Source: Actinernus sp. WN-2022
Taxonomy: Eukaryota > Cnidaria > Anthozoa > Actiniaria > Actinernidae
Reading direction: 5' to 3'
Length of the DNA stretch: 64,000 nt
Assembly: GCA_030867875.1 (NCBI GenBank)
Contig: JAOWCC010000019.1
Coordinates: 108,876,047-108,940,046, forward strand
In this document: positions 1 through 11,675 of the stretch, piece by piece
Layout: every line of letters begins with the position of its first letter
Position numbering within the stretch: the first letter of the stretch is position 1
The notes under the pieces: generated by a model
Databases searched by the model: none
What the model saw: only the letters and a program-made list of their open reading frames with translations
Told to the model about the DNA's origin: nothing
Program-made: the position numbers and the translations under genes

Positions 1-122
1 GAGACCTCGTGTCTTGTGGGCAAGTTGGGTTCGTTGCTTTAGAGAACGTTTAATACAACTGTATAATCTTTCTTATTTCAAATCAGTACTTCAAGATTAA
101 ATAGGCTTTAAAGATAAAACCA
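1..122 (+). repeat. 5' LTR of the copia element (3' part only)
   Basis: Matches 4218-4339 over 122 bases with one mismatch. It ends in ...ACCA immediately before the primer-binding site. The first roughly 85 bases of this LTR lie upstream of the window. Confidence 0.93.
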
Positions 123-125
123 AAA

Positions 126-139
126 GGTTATGGGCCCAG
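126..139 (+). other. copia primer-binding site
   Basis: GGTTATGGGCCCAG lies 3 bases after the LTR end. It resembles the internal initiator-tRNA-Met segment used as a half-tRNA primer by Drosophila copia (family knowledge), rather than a tRNA 3' end. Confidence 0.6.
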
Positions 140-232
140 GCTCGCGAATTTGAAGCCCTGTAATCAATGGAAGTGGATTGATCGTGAAATCAAAGATTTG
201 TTGTGTGTGCAAGCGACTGTGAAGAAACCAAC

Positions 233-826
233 ATGGCGGACTTGAAGACTGTTTCGGTTGTACCGTTGAAAGGAACAAATTATGGGACTTGGAAAGTCCA
301 ATGTCGAATGGCTCTTATGAAGGACGGGCTGTGGGGCATTGTAAGTGGAAGTGAAGTTGCTCCTGCTCAGACGGAAACCGATAAGTATGCGAAGTTCGTA
401 AATCGTCAAAATAGAGCGCTAGCAATTATTGTACTCTCGGTAGATCCTTCGCTGTTATACTTGCTTGGAGATCCTGAAGATCCTGAAGCCGTGTGGAAGA
501 AACTAGCAGACCAATTCCAGAAGAAAACGTGGGCAAATAAACTGTCTCTGAGACGCCGTTTAAATCATTTGAGGCTCAAAGAAGGAGATCCAGTAAAAGA
601 TCACATAAAAGCCATGACTGAAATTTTCAACGAGTTGGCAGTGATCGGTGCGCCAATGGAAGATGAAGATAAAGTTGTTACCTTACTGGCTAGCCTACCT
701 GACTCGTTTAATATATGCTTGTGACAGCGCTAGAAGCAAACGCAGAAGTGCCACAGATGGAAGTTGTGACCGAACGCTTGTTTTACGAAGAAACAAAGAT
801 GAATGAGCGTGAGACTTCTTCATAGT
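233..826 (+). pseudogene. copia gag (broken)
   Basis: The start at 233 is an ATG in a good context (ACATGG). The N-terminal part has the copia Gag (UBN2-type) look: a leading LKGTNYGTWKVQCRMAL block and a later LRLKEGDPVKDHIKAM block. The frame breaks near 716-722, where reading continues in another frame. A TAG at 824 then separates it from the zinc-knuckle part, which begins at 841. In an active element Gag and Pol would be one polyprotein packaging the RNA into virus-like particles. The breaks make this copy non-functional. Confidence 0.85.
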
Positions 827-840
827 CATCCGAAAAGCTG

Positions 841-2130
841 ATGTACATGTTGGCAAATAAATCAAATAAAAGGGGACCAAAATGTTACCATTGTGGAAAA
901 TTTGGCCATATTAGGCGGTTCTGCGAGGATCTTGACAAGGATAAAAGACAACAGATCCATGAGTCAAAATCAACACAGCATAAGGCCAATACTGCAAAGA
1001 ATAACTCAGAATCTGATAGTGAGAGCCTAGGACTTGTCACTCAAGCTTTAGCAGCAAATGTGTGTGACAACACTGGTGAAATATGGATTGTTGATTCTTG
1101 TGCTACGTGTCACATATGTAACAACAGAGATTTGCTGGATGACTTTGTCGAATCAAATAAGCCAGTGGATGTATTGCTTGGGGATGGAAAGGTCTTAAAT
1201 GCAACTGGACGTGGAGTGGTTACTCTGTATACAGTTCTGCCTGGTGGAAAGCACAAGAAATGCAAGCTTCGAAATGTGCTGTTTGTACCAACATTAAGCT
1301 ACAACTTACTCAGTGTCTCGAAAGCCACTGAAGCAGGTCACTTGGTCAGTTTTGAAGACAGTACATGCAAGATTTCTAGTGCTAATGGAGTTACAATTGC
1401 TATTGGAAGGAAAGTAGGATGTTTATATTATCTGGACTTTCAGCGGGAGATAGAGTGCTCGAATGCAGCAAATGCAGGATCTAATCTATCAAACGAAATG
1501 CTCTGGCATCAGCGATATGGACATTTGGGTGTTCAAAATTTGAAGAAATTAGCCAATGAAAATATGGTGACTGGTTTTAATTTCCACGCAAAGAAGGATT
1601 TAGATTTGTGTGATCCCTGTGTGCGTGGAAAGCTTCACCGATGTTCTCTACCAACCAGTGGTGCGAAGAGGGCTGATGAGCCACTTGGCTTAGTTCATAG
1701 TGACTTGTGCGGGAAGATTAACACAAAGTCGTCAGGGGGTGCTGAGTATTTCTTGACATTGACGGATGACAAAACTCGCTATGTCTGGGTTTATGCTTTG
1801 AAGCAAAAGAATGAAGCGTTCAGAAAATTCTGTGAATGGAAAGCCTTAGTAGAGAAATCTAGTGGGTACAAGTTGAAGGCACTACGCACTGACAACGGTG
1901 GTGAATTCATATCCTGTGAGTTTGAAAACTTCCTGAAGTCAGAAGGAATTAGGCATGAATTAACTGTGCCAAAAACCCCAGAGCAAAATGGGGTGGCTGA
2001 GCGTCTAAACAGAACTCTTGTTGAAGCAGTCAGAGCTATGCGATTCAAGCTAAATTATCACAGAAATTCTGGGTGGAAGTACTGTCTACTGCTGTATACC
2101 TGCACAACAGAAGTCCAACAAAGGCTGTAG
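841..2130 (+). pseudogene. copia nucleocapsid zinc knuckle, protease and integrase part
   Basis: Residues 16-30 hold a CCHC knuckle (CYHCGKFGHIRRFC). The protease follows at about residue 80 with the sequence IVDSCATCHIC; the family normally has D-S-G at the active site, so Gly to Cys is a probable inactivating change. The integrase has an HHCC-type region (WHQRYGHLG ... CDPCVRGK) and catalytic acidic residues in HSDLCG, RTDNGGEF and PEQNGVAERLNRTL. The frame is lost near 2075, where the next segment overlaps it in another frame. Cellular role in a live copy: cleavage of the polyprotein and cDNA integration. Confidence 0.88.
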
Positions 2131-2408
2131 AAAACATGACACCTTTTGAAGCTTGGACTGGGGTAAAACCTGATGTGAAGCACTTTCGGAGCTTTAGGTG
2201 CACTGCGTATGCTCATATTCCAAAGGATGAGAGAAAGAAACTTGACTCAAAGGCAAAGAAATGTGTGTTCCTTGGATATGGAACTGAAACCAAAGGATAT
2301 CGTTTGTTTGACTGTGAGCGTCAGCGGGTTATCTTTAGTCGTGATGTGAAGTTCAATGAGAGTGAATGTGGAATTGAGAATCGAAGGAGCTGGCGCCTAA
2401 TGAAATAA
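2073..2408 (+). pseudogene. copia integrase C-terminal segment
   Basis: Continues the integrase in a shifted frame: LHNRSPTKAVENMTPFEAW and the GYGTETKGYRLFD block are typical of the copia integrase C-terminus (KNRXP and GKGY-like regions). It ends at a stop before the RT segment. It is separated from its neighbours by frameshifts near 2075 and 2395. Confidence 0.85.
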
Positions 2409-2464
2409 CTGATAAGCTTGTAACTTTAGAACTGTCAAATGATGATGACGATGCAGCTGAGGGT

Positions 2465-4103
2465 ATGGAGACAAACGTACGCCAATCAATCCGGCAGACA
2501 CGTGCACCTGACCGTTTGGGCGAATGGGTTACGGTTGCTAGTGAAGATGTTATTGAGCCAACGACTGTAAATGAAGCATTGAGTAGTTCAAATGCAGAAC
2601 AGTGGCATGAAGCCATGGAGCAAGAAATTGACTCTCTTCATAAGCATGGTGTATGGAAACTCACTGAATTACCTGAGGGTCGACATGCTGTTGGAAGTAA
2701 GTGGGTTTTTAGAGTAAAGCATAATGCTGATGGCTCAGTTGAGAGGCATAAAGCCAGACTTGTTGCTCAAGGATTTTCTCAGAAGTATGGTGTAGACTAT
2801 GATGAAACCTTCTGTCCTGTTGTGCGATTTGAATCTATAAGAACTGTTATTGCACTGTCTGTTCAAAGAGGACTGAAACTGCATCAAATGGATGTAACTA
2901 CAGCTTTTCTAAATGGCAATTTAGAAGAAGAAGTGTACATGAGACAACCTGAGGGTTTTGTTGTTAAGGGAAAGGAACATTTAGTTTGTAAACTAAACAA
3001 AAGCCTATATGGTTTGAAGCAATCTCCCAGGTGCTGGAACTCTGTGTTAGATGTACATCTGAAGTCTATGGGATTTGTTCAAACTCCAAGTGATCCCTGT
3101 ATTTATGTTGCTGAGGGTGATGACCCCTTCATTATTGCTGTCTATGTGGATGACATTATTCTTGCTGGCAAAACTGATGGCAAGATTGCACAAGTCAAGC
3201 AAAGCATTGCAGAGAGATTTGAGGTAAAGGATATGGGGGAGCTTAAATACTTTCTAGGAGTACAAGTGGTTCAGGAAAGTGACAAAGTCTGGATCGGCCA
3301 GCCCACTTATGCAGAGAATGTACTTAGGAAATTTGGCATGGAGAATTCTAAGCAAATTGACACTCCTGTTGATCCGAATTCAAAGCTTGTTAAAGCCACA
3401 GATGAAAGTGAGCTGTACAACCAAGTTGAATATCAGTCAGCTGTTGGTAGTTTATTGTATTTGTCATCTGCGACACGACCGGACATCACATTTGCTGTCA
3501 GCAATGTGGCAAAGTTCTCTGCAAATCCTACAAAGGAACATTGGACTGCTGTAAAGAGGATCTTAAGGTATTTGAAGGGAACTGTGAACTATGGACTACT
3601 CTACTCTAGTGGTGCTAGCCCAGAGTCTGTTGGATTCTCTGATGCAGATTGGGCTGGTGATACAAATGATCGAAAGTCAACATCTGGCTACACATTCCAG
3701 ATGAATGGTGCAACTGTCAGCTGGAGAAGCAAAAAGCAAACTTGTGTAGCATTGTCAACAGCAGAGGCTGAGTATGTAGCTCTGTCTTCGGCTGCACAAG
3801 AAGCCTTGTGGATGAAACAGATCCTTGTGGACTTACATGTAAATGTTGAAACACCAATGACAATTTATGAAGACAACCTGTGAGGCGGCTATCTCTATGT
3901 CAAGAAATCCACAGTTTCATGGAAGAGCAAAGCATGTAGACATCAAGTTTCACTTTGTACGAGATCAAGTCGACAAGAATACAATAGATGTAGTTTATTG
4001 TCCTACTAGTGACATGTTGGCTGATTTATTTACGAAGGGACTTCCAAAGGGACAATTCACAAAACTGCGTGGACTGACTGGTGTTGCTCTTAAGCCATTT
4101 TAA
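2465..4103 (+). pseudogene. copia reverse transcriptase and RNase H
   Basis: The RT begins with HEAMEQEIDSLHKHGVW and contains the copia landmarks SKWVFRVK, HQMDVTTAFLNG, YGLKQSPRCW and the catalytic YVDDIIL. The RNase H part contains SDADWAGD, STSGY and ALSTAEAEYVALS. The frame shifts near 3880, just after YEDN; the last 75 residues (HGRAKHVDIKFHFVRD) lie in another frame and end at 4103. Length and order match a full-size copia RT-RH. Apart from that frameshift the region is nearly intact. Confidence 0.92.
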
Positions 4104-4120
4104 ACATTTCAACTACTAAT

Positions 4121-4132
4121 AATGAGAAGGAG
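4121..4132 (+). other. copia polypurine tract
   Basis: AATGAGAAGGAG directly precedes the TGTTGAAT start of the 3' LTR, which is the expected place for plus-strand priming. Confidence 0.7.
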
Positions 4133-4339
4133 TGTTGAATATTGACATTGTTCAGTTGAACTGTTGTTGAAGCGTGGTCTTAGCCTCGACTTCGTTATGG
4201 CTAATTGGCTGAGTCGAGAGACCTCGTGTCTTGTGGGCAAGTTGGGTTCGTTGCTTTCGAGAACGTTTAATACAACTGTATAATCTTTCTTATTTCAAAT
4301 CAGTACTTCAAGATTAAATAGGCTTTAAAGATAAAACCA
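4133..4339 (+). repeat. 3' LTR of the copia element
   Basis: 207 bases, beginning TGTTGAATATTGACATTG and ending ATAAAACCA, with the TG...CA ends typical of copia. Its last 122 bases match the window start. BEL/Pao gag resumes immediately after it. Confidence 0.9.
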
Positions 4340-4345
4340 ACAATC

Positions 4346-5289
4346 AGTTCATCCAATCTGAAAGGGCTTACGAGGAAGCTAAGAAAAAACTAGAAGAACG
4401 GTTTGGACACCCTTCTGTTGTTGCGGAAGCCTTTCGGAGTAAACTAGAGAACTGGAAGAAAATTCCAGCTAAGGACGGCGTAGCATTGAGAGAATTTTCA
4501 GATTTTCTGAAAACCTGTGAACTAGCAATGCAGACTGTAGAGGATTTAGTAACACTTAATAAGCAGCATGAGAATAGACAGCTGCTTAAAACACTACCAA
4601 GCTGGATGTATCCGAAGTGGGGGAATAAAGTGAGAAACTATCAGTTAAAACATGGCAACAATAAGTTTCCTCCATTTAGTGACTTTGTTAGTTTTGTTGC
4701 TGACAATGCTGAGGTGCAATGTTTGCCTGTCCTTGCGGGTTTAGACACAGGCAGACCAACTAGAGAATTTAATAGTCAACACAGGAATCCCGCAAATAGT
4801 CAACACAAGAATCCTGAAAGGAGATCAATGGCTACCGATGTGAAGGAAGACACACCACGCCATAAAGAAGGAAGGAACAGTTTACATGTATGTTGCTTCT
4901 GTAAGGAATCACATGAGCTAAATTCGTGCAATGCATTTATGAATAAACCAATCAAAGAAAGAATAAGGTTTATCATCAGAAAGGGACTTTGTTTGAAATG
5001 TCTGGAGCATGGACATATGGCTAAGCAAAATAAATGTAAACAAATTCCAATTTGCACAAGGTGCAAAAGGGAACATCCAACTTGCATGCACGAAAAGGGT
5101 GACAGTGATACAAACAAGGACGAAGGAGCAGATAGTGTGAAGAAGGCTGACAATGTGGCAACTAACTGTACTAGTTTTATGCAGCCTAGCTGGTCAACAG
5201 GGTGGACAGGACCAGAGTTTGATTGTTCCAGTATGGATTTCCAGTCACGACAATCCACATCAGGAAAGGCTTACGTACGCATTACTTGA
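4346..5289 (+). pseudogene. BEL/Pao gag, C-terminal part
   Basis: The frame is open from the end of the copia LTR. Early residues (YEEAKKKLEERFGHP ... LREFSDFL) match the DUF1759-type BEL Gag. A cysteine-rich nucleocapsid follows (CCFCKESHELNSC ... CLKCLEHGHMAKQNKC ... CTRCKREHPTC). The N-terminus was cut off by the copia insertion. The frame is lost near 5210, where the protease begins in another frame, and it ends at a stop at 5289. Confidence 0.85.
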
Positions 5290-7597
5290 CAGTCAATCCA
5301 ATGCTACCTTTATTACTGAGAACTTGAGACAGGAACTAAATGCTGATGGTGTTAAAAGTAATCTCCTACTCTCTACGATGCATGCAGAGAACAAACTGGT
5401 AGAGTGTCGGAAAGTGAAGGGACTTAAGATAGCTGATCTTAAGCGACAAGTTACAATTGAGTTACCAAAGGCATTCACAAGGAAGGGCATTCCCTGTAAA
5501 CCTTCGCAGATCCCTAAACCGGAAGTTGCTATGCAGTGGGACCACTTGAAATGCATTGCAGAAGAGATAATGCCATACAGAGAGGATGTGAAAGTAGGAC
5601 TTCTAATAGGAACTGACTGTACCAAGGCTATAAAGCCTAGACAGGTGATACCAGGTTCTGACAACGACCCGTATGGTATCAGAACGAATCTCGGATGGGG
5701 CATTGTTGGCAGAGTATGTATGACACAACCAGAAGACGACGGTGAAGAACATGTTGGAAGTTGTGCTAATCGGATCATAACAACTGAGTTGAGCTCAAAC
5801 TCATCTTGTGGTAGTGACTTTGTATTTGAATCACGTGCAAAGGAAGTCTTCACGCCATCCCAAGTGAAGGACATGTTTGAACTTGACTTCCACGAGACAG
5901 GGAAAGACAAGAATCGACGAACCTTTTCGGTTGAAGACAATAAATTCTTAAAGATTATGGACAATGGAATCCATAAGAGAGAAGATGGGCATTATGAAAT
6001 GCCTCTTCCTCTAAAGTATGAAGACGTCAAACTACCCAACAACAAATCACAAGCATTACGGCGACTTCAACACTTAAAGATACGCTTCAAGAAGGACTCA
6101 AGATACTACAGAGACTATGTAGAGTTTATGACGAAAATGATCAAGGAGAGTGCTGAGCGAGTACCTCCTGAAGAGGGAGAAAAATCTGGAAACAAGATCG
6201 GCAAGATCAACTACGTTGCTCACCATGGGGTTTACCACCCCCAGAAACCGAATAAAATACGAGTCGTGTTCGACTGCAGCGCGAGTCACGATGGCACCTC
6301 TTTGAACCACAATCTACTACAGGGTCCCGACCTTACCAACAGTTTGGTAGGTGTTCTTTGTCGTTTCAGACAGGACTACATTGCATTTTCTTGCGATGTC
6401 GAAGGCATGTTTCATCAGTTTTTTGTGAATAAGGAGAATCGTGATCTCCTTAGATTTCTATGGTTCGAAGACAGTGACATTGAAGCTAAGCCTGTTGAGT
6501 ATCGCATGAAGGTGCACCTTTTTGGTGCAGCGTCGTCTCCCGGCTGTGCTAACTATGGTTTCAAGAGAGCAGCAGATGACGGCGAAGCGGAATTTGGAGT
6601 AGAAGCAGCGGAGTTTGTCAGAAGAGACTTCTACGTCGACGATGGGCTCAAATCGGTGAGTGACCCATCAACTGCGTTAACCTTGATTAAGAACAGTCAA
6701 GGACTCTGTGCTAAGGTGGGCCTTAGACTTCACAAATTCGCCAGCAACTCGAAGGAAGTTATCCAAACAATCCCACCGGATGATAGAGCAAAGGGTCTAC
6801 AAGACTTGGACCTCAAACGTGATCCATTACCTGTTGAGCGAACTCTGGGCATCGTGTGGTGCGTAGAACTGGACTGTTTCGAGTTTAGAATCGTAGTTCA
6901 GGATCGTCCACTTACGCGCAGAGGCATACTGTCAACTGTATGCTCGGTGTATGACCCCTTGGGCTTTGTCGCTCCATTGATACTGGTCGGCAAGCAAATT
7001 CTGCAGGAACTTTGTCGGGAGTGGGACGATCCGATTCCTGACAAGCTTAGACCAATGTGGGAGCAGTGGCGTAGTGAACTGCGCACCCTAGAAGAACTGA
7101 AGATCAGAAGATGCTACAAGCCAGACGCGAGCCAGAACGGGTACGGGCAGTGCAGCTATCTTCGTCTGAAGGATACGCAGAACAGCGTCTATTGTTCATT
7201 AGTCATGGGCAAAGCACGAGTGGCCCCACTGAAACCGGTCACAATTCCACGACTTGAACTTACGGCAGCAGTTGTTTCTGTCAGAATGAGCCAGTGGTTA
7301 GGGCGTGAACTTACCTACTACCCAGATATCACAGAATACTTTTGGACGGATAGCCAGGTTGTTCTAGGCTATATCAACAATACCACCAAGCGTTTTCATG
7401 TATACGTAGCCAACCGCGTACAGGAGATACATGACAACACCAAGCCGGAGCAGTGGCACTACGTAGAATCCAAGGTCAACCCGGCTGATGACGCATCGCG
7501 TGGCCTGACAGCACGTCAGCTCGTAGACGAGTCACGCTGGCTAAAAAAGGACCTGAATTCATCCAGTCATCACCCCAAGGCATTCACATATCACTGA
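5204..7597 (+). pseudogene. BEL/Pao pol: protease, reverse transcriptase, RNase H
   Basis: The protease core YALLDSQSNATFI is the D-S/T-x-S type seen in BEL, followed by KVGLLIGTDC. The RT has IRVVFDCSASHDGTSLN, YIAFSCDVEGMFHQ and the catalytic RRDFYVDDGL. RNase H has TIPRLELTAAV and FWTDSQVVLGYINN. Between RCYKPD and ASQNGYGQ the usual intervening segment is missing, suggesting a small internal deletion. The RNase H to integrase linker is also much shorter than in full-length BEL elements. The chosen start is where homology, not an ATG, begins. Confidence 0.88.
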
Positions 7598-7609
7598 GCT
7601 AATCATACA

Positions 7610-8700
7610 GCATGCGCATCAGGCGACGAAGCACCAGGGTCTTGGTATGACACACAATGAGTTACGACAGCGTGGATATTGGGTGATCGGAGGTGTTTCA
7701 GCTGTATCTAGATACATCTCGAAGTGCACAGTTTGCAAGAAATTACGCGCAGGATCACAGCAACAGAAGATGTCAGATCTTCCGGAAGACCGCACAGAGC
7801 CAGCACCGCCATTCACCTATAGTGCAGTGGATTACTTTGGTCCTTTCACGATCAAGGACGGACGCAAGGAAGTCAAACGATACGGCGTCCTGTTTACATG
7901 CATGTCTTCTCGGGCCATCCATATCGAAAGAGTTAATTCACTTGAGACAGACTCCTTCATAAATGCCCTACGCAGGTTCCTTGCTGAACGTGGACCAGTT
8001 AGACAGATAAGGTCAGATCGAGGCACAAACTTTGTCGGAGCGAAGCGAGAACTGGAAGGAGCCTTGAAGGAAATGGATCAAGACAAGGTGCGGTGCCACT
8101 TGATGAAGGAGAATTGTGAATGGTTAGAATTCAAGATGAACGTACCATCGGCTAGCCATATGGGCGGCATATGGGAACGCCAAATACGAACGGTGCGAAG
8201 TGTACTAGCGGGATTGCTATACGAATCAGGAACTCAGCTGGACGACGAGAGTTTCCGTACTCTGATGAAGGAGGCTCAAAGCATCGTGAACTCGCGTCCA
8301 TTAGCTGTGAACGACTCAACATCTACTGAAGAGCCAGACCCGCTAACATCCAACCATCTCCTTACGATGAAGACGAAGGTCCTGATGCCACCTCCCGGTG
8401 TGTTCCAGAGAGAAGACCTGTATTTGCGTCGACGATGGCGAAGAGTCCAGCATTTGGCTAACCAGTTTTGGACAAGATGGCAAAGGGAGTACTTACAAAA
8501 TCTTCAACTTCGAACGAAGTGACAGACGATAACCATCCGAGAAATCAATGGAAGCTAGCTAGGGTTGTAGAGACCTTTCCAAGTGATGATGGCCTTGTGC
8601 GAAAGGTGAAGTTGGCTATTGCGACGACCGACCTCGACAAGCGGGGCAGGAGACTACACGAGATTCAGTACCTCGAGCGGCCGATTCAGAAAGTGGTATT
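7610..8700 (+). pseudogene. BEL/Pao integrase, split by the Harbinger insertion
   Basis: The HHCC zinc domain (HAHQATKHQGLG ... CTVCKKL), catalytic residues in YSAVDYFGPF, IRSDRGTNF and GGIWERQIRTVRS, and the BEL C-terminal module (WKLARVVETFPSDDG ... LERPIQKVV) are all present. Frames change near 7615 and near 8470-8520. The C-terminal tail continues at 13818-13878 beyond the transposon. The role would be insertion of the cDNA; this copy cannot make an intact enzyme. Confidence 0.87.
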
Positions 8701-8743
8701 AGGGACTTTAAGCACCGACGGATTTTGGGACGGCTACGGCGAC
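8701..8743 (+). repeat. Harbinger left terminal inverted repeat
   Basis: Pairs with 13772-13814 in inverted orientation over 43 bases with one difference. It starts AGGGACTTTAAGCACCGACG. Confidence 0.93.
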
Positions 8744-8881
8744 GGAGTCAGAAAATGTCGAGAGGAGACTGGGGAAAGTCCGCGCCGTAGCCGCGAAAAT
8801 TCAAGTCATTTAGCAACAAACTTTTTCGAGGTAAACACGGCAGCTTGAGGTCTTGAGGTTTATACTAAATGTCGATTGAGA

Positions 8882-10382
8882 ATGTATTTTAAAATTGCCC
8901 GGGAGCAATTGCTACTTGCTTTTGATGATGGTGTTATTTCAGACGAAGAGTGTTTGCTTCTTTACGATGTAAACAGATCTTCGAACTTAGATTTACCGTA
9001 CGAAAAGTACCCTCGATTTGAGCTTGAAGACATGGAGGACGACGAATGTTTGGCCGAGTTTCGAGTCAGAAAACGCGACCTGCCTCTGTTAGCCGAAGCG
9101 CTACAGATTCCGGAGGAGTTCACCTGTGAGCAGAGAAGCGTGGTGGGGGGAATGGAAGGGCTGTGCATGCTACTGAAGAGGCTAACATACCCCTGTAGAT
9201 ATGGCGACATGTTGCCGCGATTTGGCCGTCCTGTACCCGTGTTGTGTATGGCAACAAACTGCGTTTTGGACTTCATTTATGCCACCCACCACCACCGAAT
9301 CACACAATGGAATGCTGACATACTAAACCCTGCTGCCCTTCAAACCTATGCTGATGCTATTCACAATATGGGAGCACCATTAGAGCATTGTTTTGGGTTT
9401 ATAGATGGTACTGTTCGGCCCATTGCAAGACCTGGAACCAACCAGAGAATACTGTACAATGGCCACAAGCGTGTACACAGCTTGAAATTCCAAGCGGTAG
9501 CAGTGCCCAATGGCTTAGTCGCTCACCTCTATGGCCCAGTTGGTATGAGACACTTAATTAGTTTTAAAAGTTCATAAGATACACATGTTCTCGGAAATAT
9601 TTTCGAAATTTTAGTAATTTAATACTTAAAAGGAATTTTAAAATCAGCAAAACAAAAGTGAAGCACTTAATGTTTTGCCAATTTTAAAATTTCTTTTTAC
9701 CATTTCATATTTGGACAATGATTCTGCAAACAGCTATGCCCCTGACTAGTACAACTTATTTTTGCCACTTGAGTATTCCCATTATATTTTCACATGTAGA
9801 TTCATGTCAGTGTCACAAATTTATCTTGATAATACAGTCCAGCTTCCCCCCAAACAATTGAGAAAATGCACCAACTTCTCCCCCAAACAAAAAATCCTAG
9901 ATAGGACCTGTCAGTTGCAATACAAGTTCCCCACATAACCATTTTGCCTATTCTTTTGTTTGTTTTTAGAAGGGAGAAAGCATGACTCAGGGATGTTGGC
10001 TGACTCTAGACTCCTTCCACTACTAGAAAGGCATGCTCTGTCACCAACAGGACACCCTATGTGTGTGTATGGGGACCCAGCCTATCCTCTTCGGGTACAC
10101 CTTCAGGCCCCATTCCGGAATGCTGTGCTCACTCCACAAATGGCAGCCTACAATTCATGCATGAGCACAGTTCGGGTATCGGTGGAGTGGTTGTTTGGAG
10201 AGATTGCAAACTCCTTTAAATTCCTGGACTTCAAAAAGAACTTAAAAATTCAGTTAAGTAGCGTAGGAAAGCTTTATGTTGTTGCTGCTATTCTGAGAAA
10301 TGGCCTAACATGCTTATATGGCAACCAAGTATCTGAGTTTTTTGGCATGGATCCACCCAGTCTTCATGATTATTTTACTTAA
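8882..10382 (+). CDS. Harbinger DDE transposase (two exons)
   Basis: Exon 1 is 8882-9542 and exon 2 is 9970-10382. The donor is TTG|GTATGAGA and the acceptor TTTTTAG|AA; the phase-1 join keeps the frame and gives about 357 residues, a usual size for this family. The DDE residues lie in GFIDGTVRPIARP (exon 1), then HDSGML and the acidic residue in VSVEWLFGEI (exon 2); YGDPAYPL is the conserved block before it. It cuts and pastes the element by binding the TIRs, normally together with the Myb-like partner encoded convergently at 11676-12404. The ATG at 8882 is the first in frame. No disabling mutation is visible. Confidence 0.9.
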
Positions 10383-10490
10383 AAATATCAACATGAGACA
10401 AAATAGAGTGGCTCTTGGTAGACGTCAGTGTGTAACAGTCAAATAAACACATAAGAGGAAACAGTGGAATTAGAGTGCTAACAGTTGCTA

Positions 10491-10621
10491 GAGTGCAGAC
10501 AATTTATCCGTGCAAACTAATTAAAACTAAATAGTGCTATTTCAATTGTTTTCTTTTGTTTCATTAGCACAAAATTGCACTAAATGCTTATTTAGTTTGC
10601 ACTGATAAATTGTCTGCACTC
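10491..10621. mobile_element. Palindromic MITE with TA duplication
   Basis: About 131 bp, almost a perfect fold-back. GAGTGCAGACAATTTATC at the left pairs with GATAAATTGTCTGCACTC at the right, and TTAGTTTGCAC pairs further in. TA flanks both sides (10489-10490 and 10622-10623), as in Tc1/mariner-type non-autonomous elements. It lies in the noncoding spacer between the two Harbinger genes. Confidence 0.8.
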
Positions 10622-11213
10622 TATTATGCCAACCCCTATTTCACAGGTTGAAAAAAATCACTACCGGTATATTGCTTTCATGATTTTCCTCATTATTCAC
10701 AACATAGCTCCACATTTTTTAGATAATATTTATGCATTTTTAGGCATCAAGATCTGCGAAGCCTGCAAATTGCATGTTGTATTTTTTAAATATATCTCAA
10801 TAAGCAACAAGTCTCTGCTGAAGTAGTATTTTGAGAAATAATCAACTCCTTCATGTGTTAAAAAAACAAGGCAGGTAACTGTATTCGAAGACAGTAAAAA
10901 TAGACATAATTTTGCCAACATGGGATTTTACTTAATCAACAGGCATTGCTATAAAATAATTGCAATGATACATTTACAGACACATACTTACCAATTGTTA
11001 TTATTTGGTAATATTATATCAGTACTTCATGTAAAAGATATCAACATAACTTCAATGTAAATCTAACTGAACATTCAAAAGGACTTCAAGAGTTCAACAA
11101 ATACAGTGTATTATATAAAGTCAACATTCTTAATTCTTTGATGCCTTAGTGAGATTTCTGGTAAAATCAGAAGCTAAGTTGCTGGAAAAAAATTGGACTT
11201 GCAAAATAATTTA

Positions 11214-11509
11214 CACTTTTTTTATAAGAATATTTTTTATAAGAATATTTTTTTTAAGAATATTGGGGCTGAAATTGCTGAAATTTTAAGAATATACCCA
11301 AGGCTGAGATTTTGCTAAGAATATTTTTGTGTGTTGATGGAAAATAGAATACAAGTAAGCCACAAACAGACAAATATACTTTTTAAATCCAAAATCTCTG
11401 AAATCTAAGAAAACTAAGAATACAAATAAGAATATTTTCAGCCTGAAGTCGAAAAAAACAAAAAAAAACAGCCTGGGCACGAAAAACAATATTCTTATAA
11501 AAAAGAGTG
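11214..11509. mobile_element. AT-rich MITE with TA duplication
   Basis: The left end CACTTTTTTTATAAGAATAT is inverted at the right end (ATATTCTTATAAAAAAGAGTG), with TA on both sides (11212-11213, 11510-11511). The interior has repeated AAGAATATTTTT-like words on both strands. The long minus-strand reading frame across it is low-complexity and not a gene. Confidence 0.65.
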
Positions 11510-11675
11510 TATTCAATTTCTTGAATGAAAAAGCCCTACATGTAGCACTTACAATGTTGACCAAGCACAGTCCAAACATAGGATAGGTATCAGACTAAAC
11601 ATATGTAAAAGAATCAGTTCCAATAAAGTTCAGTGATTATTAGCTGCTTGTGCAGTCATTGTTTCATTTGTTCTT

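Larger units (their letters stand above)
1..4339 (+). mobile_element. Ty1/copia LTR retrotransposon, 5' LTR cut by window start
   Basis: The order 5' LTR, primer-binding site, gag with zinc knuckle, protease, integrase, RT, RNase H, polypurine tract, 3' LTR is visible; integrase before RT is diagnostic of copia. The visible 122 bases of the 5' LTR differ from the end of the 3' LTR at one position (41 versus 4258), so the insertion is young, yet the coding region has several frameshifts and a stop. It lies inside a BEL/Pao gag: sequence after 4339 continues as BEL gag with no link to copia. The left target duplication is outside the window. Confidence 0.95.

Noticed and set aside
11286..11579. 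97-codon minus-strand frame rich in Phe
   Set aside because: Lies across a MITE and A/T-rich repeats; composition is a by-product of poly-A and AAGAAT words.
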